This document shows positions 10,533-17,945 of a DNA stretch of 64,000 bases, one piece after another (position 1 is the stretch's first letter; each line of letters begins with the position of its first letter). Made by a program: the position numbers and the translations under genes. The stretch is from contig NZ_RJTN01000001.1 of NCBI RefSeq assembly GCF_005497185.1, positions 124,001 to 188,000 on the forward strand, in the 5' to 3' direction. Below the pieces are notes generated by a model, which was given only the letters and a program-made list of their open reading frames with translations, made no database searches and was not told the origin of the DNA. The DNA is from Pectobacterium polonicum. GTDB taxonomy: Bacteria > Pseudomonadota > Gammaproteobacteria > Enterobacterales > Enterobacteriaceae.

Positions 10533-10919
10533 ATGATGGATAAAAGAGCACTACTCTTAAAATCAGGGCTGACAGTCAGGGAGCTACTTCGCCTGAAAAA
10601 TAATTACGTCTATGTCACAAACGATAATTTTAAATTTAATACCCCAACGAAGAAAGCCGAGTCCTTTACAGACTATGTTTTTATCGTTACTCGTTTATGC
10701 TGGAAATCAATGTATCTTCCTGTCTTCATGAGTCTATTTTTTTCTATTTATGATTTTTATAAAAATGGGAATGTAGTTGCAAGTATAACAGTGTTTTTAA
10801 TTCTTTTTTCTGTAATTGTTTTTTGCGTATTAAAGGTTGAGAGTGATTTTTATAATATCCGCATAATCACGGTTGTAAAATTAATTAAATTTAGAATGGT
10901 AATTTTTTTTACTAACTAA
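10533..10919 (+). CDS. Small membrane protein, candidate immunity protein 1
   Basis: A 128-residue protein that I cannot assign to a named family. It has an N-terminal cytoplasmic-looking segment (DKRALLLKSGLTVRELLRLK), two hydrophobic helices (about residues 58-75 and 82-100) and a basic tail. Its first 25 residues nearly match the next gene, making the two paralogues. An AAGGGA ribosome site precedes the ATG. The coding DNA is very AT-rich compared with mutS. Its position beside a stand-alone Hcp and a DUF4225 gene suggests an inner-membrane immunity protein against that effector; this is inference from context. Confidence 0.6.
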   Translation: MMDKRALLLKSGLTVRELLRLKNNYVYVTNDNFKFNTPTKKAESFTDYVFIVTRLCWKSMYLPVFMSLFFSIYDFYKNGNVVASITVFLILFSVIVFCVLKVESDFYNIRIITVVKLIKFRMVIFFTN

Positions 10920-10984
10920 TTTTATTTCAACCTTATTCAAATTCGAGATTGGTTATTGGAAATGGTTTGTGCGAGGGAGTGCAT

Positions 10985-11380
10985 ATGAATAAAAGAGCGC
11001 TAATCTTGAAATCAGGATTGAGTGTCAGGGAATTACTTCGCCTGAAAAATAACTATGTAGATACAAAAAATAGGGCTTATGGGAAAAATATAAAAATAAA
11101 AGACATTGAGTCTTTTTCTGATTATATTTATTTCATTGCATATCTGTGCTGGAATGAAATGCTGATGCTTTTTCTTATGTCTCTGGGGTTTGCTATTTAT
11201 GGTTACTATGAGCATGGTGTTGCAATAAATAGTATAAAAATATTTTTATTAATTTATGGAATTGCGTTTGTCAGTTTTATGAAAGCTAAAAGTGAAAACT
11301 ACAAAATCACAATGATTATGATGATTAAATTAATCCCTCTGCGGGTTTTAAATTCATTTAATTATTTAGTCAGGTTTTAA
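10985..11380 (+). CDS. Small membrane protein, candidate immunity protein 2
   Basis: A 131-residue paralogue of the upstream gene: MNKRALILKSGLSVRELLRLKNNYV is almost the same N-terminus, followed by two hydrophobic helices and a basic C-terminus. The ATG at 10985 is chosen because GAGGGAG lies just upstream; a longer frame from 10949 lacks the conserved beginning. The two copies are 65 bases apart and probably co-transcribed toward the convergent effector gene. After the shared N-terminus the sequences diverge quickly. That is typical of immunity arrays that track different effector variants, but the role is inferred. Confidence 0.6.
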   Translation: MNKRALILKSGLSVRELLRLKNNYVDTKNRAYGKNIKIKDIESFSDYIYFIAYLCWNEMLMLFLMSLGFAIYGYYEHGVAINSIKIFLLIYGIAFVSFMKAKSENYKITMIMMIKLIPLRVLNSFNYLVRF

Positions 11381-11409
11381 ATGATATGTGATTTTTGTAC
11401 TTGTGGAGT

Positions 11410-11465
11410 TAGCAATGACATTTGTCATTGCTACAGAGAAGTGATGAGCCTAATGTCTTTAGGCT
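11410..11465. terminator. Two hairpins between convergent immunity and effector genes
   Basis: TAGCAATGAC and its complement form a perfect 10-base stem with an ATTT loop (11410-11433). A second hairpin, AGCCTAA/TTAGGCT, follows at 11447-11465. Neither has a long T run, yet their place between converging genes fits transcription termination. Confidence 0.6.
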
Positions 11466-11471
11466 AAAGAA

Positions 11472-12308
11472 TCATTTATCGCCTAAGCGGTAATTTTCAT
11501 CTGTAAATTCAGCATATATTTTGTAGGCAGAACCCCCTACCATATAAACCTTCATTATGCTGCTTGCCGCAGTATATTTTGGTTTAAAGTCGGCATGAGC
11601 ATATTTGAATAGTTTTGTTGTTCCTGGTTTATCCATAAAACCTCGTGAAGCTAATCGGGTAGGACTGTCTACTAAGACTGGTGTCCTTAAAGATGCGTAA
11701 ATGGTGAGTGACAAATCACCAACACTATACAGAGCATCCCCGATATCTTTATTATACCCGGCTAAAGATGCAAGGCCTCTGTATATGTCTCTGACTGTTC
11801 CCGAACTATATTCCCCATCATGGATAATAGGACTTAATGATTCATAGATGTTATTGCCGCCATGAGAAACTAATAAAACCCCGAATGATTTAAAATGCTT
11901 TACACTGAGATATTTTCCCAATCGATAGAATTGAACTCCCATAAATGCCTGAAAACCACCCGAAACAACACCAGATGCAATTTTGGTGTATTTTAAAACA
12001 CCCTGGTCTTCAAATATATCCGTAACGATATATTTTACATAATCACCGGTTCGTAGTTTTTGGTAGTCTCTTTCTGTTTCTTCACGCTCGGTTACCAATT
12101 CATGCAGGATATGATTTTTATCAAAAAAACTAATTGTTGATGACCTGAGTTTCATCTCTGTTTCATTGATGAAATCCTCAATTTCACGAAGATAACGCAT
12201 TCTTAATGTTTTATCTTGAATGAAAAAAGAGGAAGCCAACAGAGCAACCCTCCTCAGGCGGTTGCTTTCCTCTAAAAAGTGAAATTGATGGGATGAATCA
12301 ATACTCAT
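11472..12308 (-). CDS. DUF4225-type protein, presumed Hcp-associated T6SS effector
   Basis: A 278-residue protein that I recognise as resembling DUF4225 proteins, which are often encoded beside stand-alone hcp genes. The N-terminal half is charged and helical (HFLEESNRLRRV, then EIEDFINETEMKL and a coiled-coil-like EREETERDYQKL). The middle has glycine-rich amphipathic or hydrophobic stretches (IASGVVSGGFQAFMGVQFY; SFGVLLVSHGG). No catalytic motif is evident. The ATG at 12308 is used: the hcp stop TAA ends one base before it and GGAG sits seven bases upstream, so translation is coupled. Membrane-type immunity candidates suggest action on or from the envelope. Function is inferred. Confidence 0.7.
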   Translation of the reverse strand: MSIDSSHQFHFLEESNRLRRVALLASSFFIQDKTLRMRYLREIEDFINETEMKLRSSTISFFDKNHILHELVTEREETERDYQKLRTGDYVKYIVTDIFEDQGVLKYTKIASGVVSGGFQAFMGVQFYRLGKYLSVKHFKSFGVLLVSHGGNNIYESLSPIIHDGEYSSGTVRDIYRGLASLAGYNKDIGDALYSVGDLSLTIYASLRTPVLVDSPTRLASRGFMDKPGTTKLFKYAHADFKPKYTAASSIMKVYMVGGSAYKIYAEFTDENYRLGDK

Positions 12309-12309
12309 G

Positions 12310-12789
12310 TTAATACTCCACATCTTTCCATAAGATATAAGAGCTTGTCCGAGCGACCACATGCTCCCATTCAATCGATGCGAACTTAAATGAAATGTTC
12401 TCTTGTGGCTGTAATTCGTTATGCGTTAATGAGTTTGGGGCGAAAAAACGGATATCATTGATAACCGCATCTCTTAACACCAGTTTAAAATAGAGTTCAT
12501 TACCACCTGATTGAGAAGTTCTGTAAAAAAAGAACTCACAGGTTAGTTTTTCATTACCATTCAATGCCTGTGCCAGAAGCGGGGTGGTTTTATCTATTGG
12601 TTTTCTGATTTCGACAGGGGAGAGTGAAACGTTATCTTGTCTTGTTATCTGGTTCATTAACTCATAAACAAAAATTTCATCTTCATGGGAAGCCTGATAT
12701 TTATTGCCTATGGAATCTGCACTTGAACAGCCCGCAGAGATCAGACCTTGTTTGATGCCGGTGAGTTTCAGATAGATCAAATTTGCCAT
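12310..12789 (-). CDS. hcp: Type VI secretion tube protein Hcp (stand-alone)
   Basis: A 159-residue Hcp-family protein. MANLIYLKLTGIKQGLISAGCSS, HEDEIFVYELMNQI, RKPIDKTTPLLAQAL and the closing ISFKFASIEWEH are classic Hcp beta-barrel segments. Hcp forms hexameric rings stacked inside the T6SS sheath and can carry effectors in its lumen. No other T6SS structural genes (tssB, tssC, tssF, clpV, vgrG) are in the window, so this is an orphan copy that would rely on a T6SS encoded elsewhere. It is followed with one base of spacing by the DUF4225 gene, which implies a dedicated carrier-cargo pair. Confidence 0.93.
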   Translation of the reverse strand: MANLIYLKLTGIKQGLISAGCSSADSIGNKYQASHEDEIFVYELMNQITRQDNVSLSPVEIRKPIDKTTPLLAQALNGNEKLTCEFFFYRTSQSGGNELYFKLVLRDAVINDIRFFAPNSLTHNELQPQENISFKFASIEWEHVVARTSSYILWKDVEY

Positions 12790-13084
12790 TATTTATTCCT
12801 TAACGTTGTCCATAATCCTGCCCCATAAATCCTTTTTCCTTGGGATGAGTAATTTCTGCATTTTTTAGTTAATGAGTCAATAGCGGTTATCGTGCGATGT
12901 GTATGATTTAAAATGGTTATTTTGATTATAATTATCGTATAAATTATATATTCATGGGTTTGTTTTTAGTGAGGCATACATCGAAAATGTAGACCATAGG
13001 TATACTAAAAATCGGTAATTAAAAATTTATTATATATTTATCAATGAGTAATATATAAAAATCAATACTGCTGCATCATGGGGG
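12790..13084 (-). promoter_or_regulatory. AT-rich leader upstream of hcp
   Basis: About 295 non-coding bases of very high A+T (for example around 12900-13060), between the hcp start and direct repeat copy 2. It presumably holds the hcp promoter and looks suited to H-NS-type silencing. No specific operator was recognised. Confidence 0.4.
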
Positions 13085-13383
13085 GCGGTGAAGTCCTTCT
13101 CTGTGGCTTCATTCATATTGATTTTACTCAGTCTTAACGCTTTTGTTCGTTCGGATGATAGCGCAGGGTTGGATGGTCAACCTTACTGACGGCTCGTCAC
13201 CTGAGCATCGAGATGGAATGCCAGAAGTATACTGGCTGGCAGATGAAAAACATCACCTGCGAGTGCGCTATCTTAGCATTGATAGCCGTTATTTGACGTC
13301 AACGCGACGTTACCAGACTGAGACAAGGATGCGTATCTGATTTTTCTACTATTGTTGGAGTGCGCGAGGCGGCTCGCAAGTTT
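13085..13383. repeat. Direct repeat copy 2 (truncated mutS start and leader)
   Basis: The second copy of the 299-base repeat. It includes about 11 codons of a mutS 5' end that goes nowhere: it breaks off into AT-rich cassette DNA at about 13084. The far end adjoins the gst gene at 13418. The ancestral order was therefore probably gst - this leader - mutS, split by an insertion that duplicated the leader. Confidence 0.94.
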
Positions 13384-13417
13384 TCCCGACATCGGTGTTA
13401 TGCCTCGCGCTTATTCG

Positions 13418-14047
13418 TTATTCTGCGTTTGCTTCAATATCCTGGGTTTTTCGCCAGCTAGGCAGATTTTTCAGCCGCTGTGAATAGCGTTGAATATTGG
13501 GGAAACGATCGGCTGGAACGAGCCGCTCCACGACGGTATTGATAACGAAACCGAGCATAATATCCGCGCCGGTTAGCGTATCGCCCACGATAAATTCTCT
13601 TGAGGACAGTGTGTCGTCTAAAAATGAAAAGACTTTATCGAATTCGTTGTCAGCGTAACGCTCAAGGAAATTCAGTGTGGTGCCAGTGTTCTTTTCAAAT
13701 TCGCCAAAGATCTTCAATAAAACCGGCAACATGGCGGAGCTTTCTGCAAAGTGTACCCACTGAAGATAATCAATATATTCGGCTGAGCTTGCCTCTGGGG
13801 CTAAGTGTTTTGCGTGGCGATTGATCAGGTATTCAACAATCGCGCCGGATTCTGCGATGACTTTGCCATCTTCTTCAATCAATGGTGATTTACCTAAGGG
13901 ATGTATCGCTTTCAATGACGCTGGTGCCAGGTGCGTTTTCTCATCCCGCTGATATCTGACAAGTTCATAAGGTATCCCGGCTTCTTCAAGTAACCAGAGG
14001 ATACGAACAGACCGAGAATCATTAAGATGGTGTAATGTTAATCCCAT
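13418..14047 (-). CDS. Glutathione S-transferase family protein
   Basis: A cytosolic GST of 209 residues. The N-terminal thioredoxin-like domain has LTLHHLNDSRSVRILWLLEEAG and the glutathione-binding region GKSPLIEEDGKVIAESGAI with the usual Ser/Glu pair. The helical C-terminal domain has the capping motif TLTGADIMLGF. Serine in the DSRS segment is a candidate for activating glutathione. The ATG at 14047 is preferred (AAGGAAG upstream); a frame from 14089 adds 14 unrelated residues. The substrate is unknown. It stands alone between the Hcp cassette and the fec operon. Confidence 0.88.
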   Translation of the reverse strand: MGLTLHHLNDSRSVRILWLLEEAGIPYELVRYQRDEKTHLAPASLKAIHPLGKSPLIEEDGKVIAESGAIVEYLINRHAKHLAPEASSAEYIDYLQWVHFAESSAMLPVLLKIFGEFEKNTGTTLNFLERYADNEFDKVFSFLDDTLSSREFIVGDTLTGADIMLGFVINTVVERLVPADRFPNIQRYSQRLKNLPSWRKTQDIEANAE

Positions 14048-14101
14048 ATTACGCTTCCTTAAATTCTGATGATTTGAGCTAATCGCCATGATGTTGTGCT
14101 A

Positions 14102-14133
14102 CTACGTGTATTGATTTCGGGTAATACACGTAG
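14102..14133. promoter_or_regulatory. Perfect 11-base inverted repeat between fecE and gst
   Basis: CTACGTGTATT and its exact complement are separated by 10 bases. There is no T run on either side. It may be an operator for gst or a processing hairpin after fecE; neither role can be decided from sequence. Confidence 0.5.
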
Positions 14134-14240
14134 GGTAGCGATTCCGATGATTCACGGCTAACAAGGCTATTTTTGTAGGGGCATAAATATTTTTATAAGG
14201 CTGTTGTATCTGCTCTGGTGGATAAGAACATGACCTGCGA

Positions 14241-15008
14241 TTACCGCACCACACACATCGGTTGGCCTGATACCGGCTCGGCGTGGATCTCCGCATCGAT
14301 GCTGAACACCTGTTGCAGTAGCTCCGGTTTCATCACCTCATGCGGTGACCCCTGTGCTATTACGCGTCCGCCTGCCAGCATTACCAAATGATCGCAGTAG
14401 CGGCTGGCCTGATTCAAATCGTGCAGGACGGTCACGACCGTTTTGTCGGCCTGATTCAGTTCGCGCAGTAGTTTCATTAATTCGACCTGATGATTGATGT
14501 CGAGATAGGTGGTGGGTTCATCGAGCAGGACGACGGGGGTATCCTGCGCCACCAGCATTGCCAGAAACGCCCGTTGACGCTGTCCGCCGGACAAATCGGT
14601 CAGCCGTCTGTCTGCCAGATCGACAATGTGCGTTTTCTCCATCGCGAGCTGCACGCGCTGACGATCGTCTGGTGATAACCGTCCCCACAGCGATAGCCAA
14701 GGGCTGCGCCCGTAGGCCACCATATCACGTACGGTGATCCCCTCTGGCGTGAGGTGATGCTGCGGTAACAGCGCCAGATGGCGCGAGAGCTGACGGGCGG
14801 AGAACGCAGAGAGCGGTTTGCCAGCGAGCAGGATAGCGCCGGACTTCGGGGTAAGCAGCCTGGCGAAACACTTTAGCAGCGTTGACTTACCGCAGCCGTT
14901 AGGGCCGATCAGGGCGGTGACTTTTCCGCTGGGGAGCGATAACGACAGGCTATCAAGAATACGTTTGTCGCCATAGCCCGCCGTCAGGTTTTGTGTTGTC
15001 AGTTCCAT
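14241..15008 (-). CDS. fecE: Ferric citrate ABC transporter ATP-binding protein FecE
   Basis: ATPase that powers import of iron from periplasmic ferric citrate through FecCD. It has 255 residues: Walker A GPNGCGKST, Q-loop LLPQHH, signature LSGGQRQRA, Walker B VVLLDEPT and the switch histidine in VLHDLNQ. Its ATG follows the fecD stop without a gap, the last step of the fecIRABCDE string. It closely resembles E. coli FecE throughout. Confidence 0.95.
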   Translation of the reverse strand: MELTTQNLTAGYGDKRILDSLSLSLPSGKVTALIGPNGCGKSTLLKCFARLLTPKSGAILLAGKPLSAFSARQLSRHLALLPQHHLTPEGITVRDMVAYGRSPWLSLWGRLSPDDRQRVQLAMEKTHIVDLADRRLTDLSGGQRQRAFLAMLVAQDTPVVLLDEPTTYLDINHQVELMKLLRELNQADKTVVTVLHDLNQASRYCDHLVMLAGGRVIAQGSPHEVMKPELLQQVFSIDAEIHAEPVSGQPMCVVR

Positions 15009-15968
15009 TTAGCGCATTCTCATAAGAAGCCAGAAAAACCAAGGTGCACCAATAATTGCGGTGAGTACCCCAGCGGGTAATTCCATCGGCGGGTTCAGCG
15101 TGCGTGCCAGCAGATCGGCAAGCAGTAGCACCAGCGCACCAGCAACGGCAGAAGTAGGAAGCAGCCAGCGGTGCCGTCCTCCCACCAGATGGCGGATCAG
15201 ATGCGGCACCACGAGGCTGATAAAGCCGATGGGGCCGCACACGGCAACGCTGGTCGCGGCGAGTGCCACGGCGAGCGCCAGTCCCCAGAATTGGATACGC
15301 CTGATATTGACACCCAGCGTGCTGGCGCGGTCATCGCCCAGCGCCAATAAATCCAGATCGCGGCAAAAGCGCAGGCTGAGCGGAATCAGCACACAGAGGA
15401 CGGGCAGGGCGACCATGACGAATGACCAGTCACGTCCCCATAGGCTACCCGTCAACCACAGCAGCGCATTATTGATATCCTGCGGTCTGGAGAGGATCAG
15501 ATAATCAGTGACGCTTGCCCAGGCGGCGGACAGCGCCACGCCGATGAGCGCCAGCCGCATCGGGGATGACGCTCCCGCGATAAACCGAAGCAGCAGCAGT
15601 CCGGCGATACCGCCGATGAACGCGAGAAGCGGCAGCCAGAGCACTGGGAGAGCTGGCACCAACATTAGCGCGCCGACAGTCGCCAGACTCGCGGCATGAT
15701 TCACGCCGAGAATATCCGGTGAGGCCAGTGGATTACGCACAATCCCTTGCACCAGCACGCCGGAAATCGCCAGCGCCGCGCCGACGAACAGCGCCAGCAG
15801 TACGCGGGGCAGGCGATACTGCGTCAGGACATAATGATGTTCATTGGCGTTGTGCCAGCCGCTCATCAACGCCGACCACGGCAGCGGAATCGCCCCCATA
15901 CGCAGCGACAGAATGAGGGTCGTCAGTAAGAGTAGCGTAATCGAGATAAACACAATGACGGGGCGCAT
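15009..15968 (-). CDS. fecD: Ferric citrate ABC transporter permease FecD
   Basis: Inner-membrane permease of the BtuC/FecCD family, 319 residues with about nine to ten hydrophobic helices. It forms a heterodimer with FecC. The conserved GxxLQGIVRNPLASPDILGVN region after the second helix and the coupling segment GPIGFISLVVPHLIRHLVGG, which contacts FecE, are present. The start codon overlaps the fecC stop by one base (TAATG), so translation is coupled. Confidence 0.95.
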   Translation of the reverse strand: MRPVIVFISITLLLLTTLILSLRMGAIPLPWSALMSGWHNANEHHYVLTQYRLPRVLLALFVGAALAISGVLVQGIVRNPLASPDILGVNHAASLATVGALMLVPALPVLWLPLLAFIGGIAGLLLLRFIAGASSPMRLALIGVALSAAWASVTDYLILSRPQDINNALLWLTGSLWGRDWSFVMVALPVLCVLIPLSLRFCRDLDLLALGDDRASTLGVNIRRIQFWGLALAVALAATSVAVCGPIGFISLVVPHLIRHLVGGRHRWLLPTSAVAGALVLLLADLLARTLNPPMELPAGVLTAIIGAPWFFWLLMRMR

Positions 15969-16963
15969 TATCCTCGTTTCCTTGCGAGCCAGACAAAACA
16001 GGGCGCACCGATGAGCGCCAGCACCGCCCCTGCAGGGAGTTCACCCGGCCAGGCGAGCGCGCGGGCAAGCAGATCGGCCAATAGCATAAATACTGCACCC
16101 AGCAATATGCTCATCGGGAGCATTTTTCTCTGATCGTAGCCGATCCAGAAACGTGCCAGATGCGGTATTAACAGGCCGATAAACGCTACCGGGCCCGCTA
16201 CGCTCACGCAGGCTCCCACGAGTATTAGCACCGCCAGATTGAGGAGCAGGCGCAGACGGCCTAAGTTGACGCCCAGCGTATGGGCGCTCGCGTCACCGAT
16301 GTTCAGCAGGTTAAGCTGGTTTGCCATCAGCAGTACAACGGGGCAGACGATGATGACAAACGGGAAGAGTTGCCAGAACTCCACCCAGCGCGCGTGGGAG
16401 ACACCGCCCGCCAGCCAGTAAAAAATGCCATAGGCGTGATCTTCCGCCAGTAGCAACGTGATGCGGGTTAACGCCATGCACAGCGCGGATAGCGCGACGC
16501 CAGCCAGAATCAGTCGATTGCGGTCAAGCGTTTGTCGCCAGCCGCCGCCCGCCGCCATCACCATTAGCCAGCAGAGCCCACCGCCGATAGCGGCAACAAA
16601 GGCGATAGGGTAACCGGAGAGCGAAGACGTGAAGGCGCTGGTCAGCGCCATCGCCAGTGCCGCGCCGCTGTTGATGCCGAGTAGGGAAGGAGACGCTAGC
16701 GGATTATGGGTCAGGGTTTGAAGCAGTGAACCGGACAGCGCCAGGCTGGCACCGATCAAGATGGCAACCAGACTGCGTGGCAGGCGCAGGTTGAGCACCA
16801 ACGCTTCTGGGAGTGAAGACGGCGATCCTGTAATCAGCGCCTTGATGGCACTGAGTGCGGGAATGGGGATTGCGGAATAACAGAACAGGCTGAGCCAGAA
16901 CACGCCCAGCAGTGCCGCTATCGGCAATCCCCAACGCCAGAGCGGATGGAAATTTTCCTTCAT
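15968..16963 (-). CDS. fecC: Ferric citrate ABC transporter permease FecC
   Basis: The partner permease of FecD, 331 residues and strongly hydrophobic throughout. Family motifs are SGSLLQTLTHNPLASPSLLG near residue 80 and GPVAFIGLLIPHLARFWIG near residue 240. The ATG overlaps the fecB stop in an ATGA arrangement, so the periplasmic binding protein and the permease are translationally linked. Confidence 0.95.
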   Translation of the reverse strand: MKENFHPLWRWGLPIAALLGVFWLSLFCYSAIPIPALSAIKALITGSPSSLPEALVLNLRLPRSLVAILIGASLALSGSLLQTLTHNPLASPSLLGINSGAALAMALTSAFTSSLSGYPIAFVAAIGGGLCWLMVMAAGGGWRQTLDRNRLILAGVALSALCMALTRITLLLAEDHAYGIFYWLAGGVSHARWVEFWQLFPFVIIVCPVVLLMANQLNLLNIGDASAHTLGVNLGRLRLLLNLAVLILVGACVSVAGPVAFIGLLIPHLARFWIGYDQRKMLPMSILLGAVFMLLADLLARALAWPGELPAGAVLALIGAPCFVWLARKRG

Positions 16964-17874
16964 TGCTCGCTGCTGATGCTAACAGGCTGATGTTTAAATA
17001 TTTTCACCGTATCGCTGCCGATGCGTTCCGCGGCAAAAATGCCGCGCATCCGCGCCCAGGCATTGCTGTCGACGGCGGCAATTTGCTGTTTTTGCTGGGC
17101 TTCCAGCAGGTTCCAGAGCGCATCCTGCTGCCAGCGTTTCACAATACTTTCTTCGCGATAGTGCGTCACAATGAGCCACTGTGGGTTAATCGCCAGCAGT
17201 TGTTCCAAATTGATGGAGGCCATCGGGGCATTATTGATGGGGGGCGGCACGCTCAGACCGAGGGCAGCCAGCACGCTGCCGGTGTAGGCCTCGCTGGAAT
17301 ACAGGTTAAACTGCTGCTCGCGCGAGGTGCCAAAGGCGACGCGCGTTCCTTTGGGAAGCTGGTCGGCGTAGGCTTTCATTGTCTCGCGATGCTGGGCGAG
17401 ACGGGTCTGCATCGCGCTGTCTTTCCCCAATACCTTGCCGATGATCTCCGCCGAATGCAGGTTCTCTTCATAGGTTTCGTTACGTGATTTCAGCAGCAGT
17501 ACCGGTGCAATCGCCTTCAGCGCTGTGTAAATACCGCTATGGCGGCTGCTGTCGGCGATAATCAAATCAGGCTTCAGTGCGCTGATGGCTTCCAGACTCG
17601 GCTGTGCGCGCGTTCCCACGGAGTGCCAGGGTTTTAGGTGTTCACGGACTTCCGCCAGAATTCGGTCAGGATCGTTGTCATCGGCGATACCGACTGGGCT
17701 GACATCTATTGCAGCCAGCGCATCGGCAAAAGAAAGTTCCAGCACCACAATACGCTGAGGCGGCGTGTCGAGGGTAAAGGAACCCTGTTCATCTTGCACC
17801 GTGACGGCATTGGCGCGGCCTAGTCCGAACAGACAAAGCGCGGTAATCAGTACGACGCGAAGTAGAGCAAACAT
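16960..17874 (-). CDS. fecB: Periplasmic ferric dicitrate-binding protein FecB
   Basis: Captures iron(III) dicitrate delivered by FecA and hands it to FecCD. It is 304 residues with a cleavable signal peptide (MFALLRVVLITALCLFGLGR, then cleavage near ANA-V). The class III binding-protein fold shows PQRIVVLELSFADALAAI, LKPDLIIADSSRH and a C-terminal lobe ending IGSDTVKIFKHQP. GGAG lies eight bases before the ATG. A GC-rich hairpin sits between fecA and fecB. Confidence 0.95.
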   Translation of the reverse strand: MFALLRVVLITALCLFGLGRANAVTVQDEQGSFTLDTPPQRIVVLELSFADALAAIDVSPVGIADDNDPDRILAEVREHLKPWHSVGTRAQPSLEAISALKPDLIIADSSRHSGIYTALKAIAPVLLLKSRNETYEENLHSAEIIGKVLGKDSAMQTRLAQHRETMKAYADQLPKGTRVAFGTSREQQFNLYSSEAYTGSVLAALGLSVPPPINNAPMASINLEQLLAINPQWLIVTHYREESIVKRWQQDALWNLLEAQQKQQIAAVDSNAWARMRGIFAAERIGSDTVKIFKHQPVSISSEQ

Positions 17875-17920
17875 AGTGTAACTCCGTTAGAGGTCATGAT
17901 TGTTAGTCAGGCCGGGCATC

Positions 17921-17938
17921 TGCCCGGCGAGTGATAAC
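17921..17938 (-). promoter_or_regulatory. Intercistronic hairpin between fecA and fecB
   Basis: GCCGGGC and GCCCGGC enclose a 4-base loop in the 71-base gap, with no U run after it. A stem-loop at this place could protect the fecA message or lower transcription into fecBCDE, which would suit a receptor needed in excess. The stem is seen; its effect is inferred. Confidence 0.6.
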
Positions 17939-17945
17939 GTGGCAG

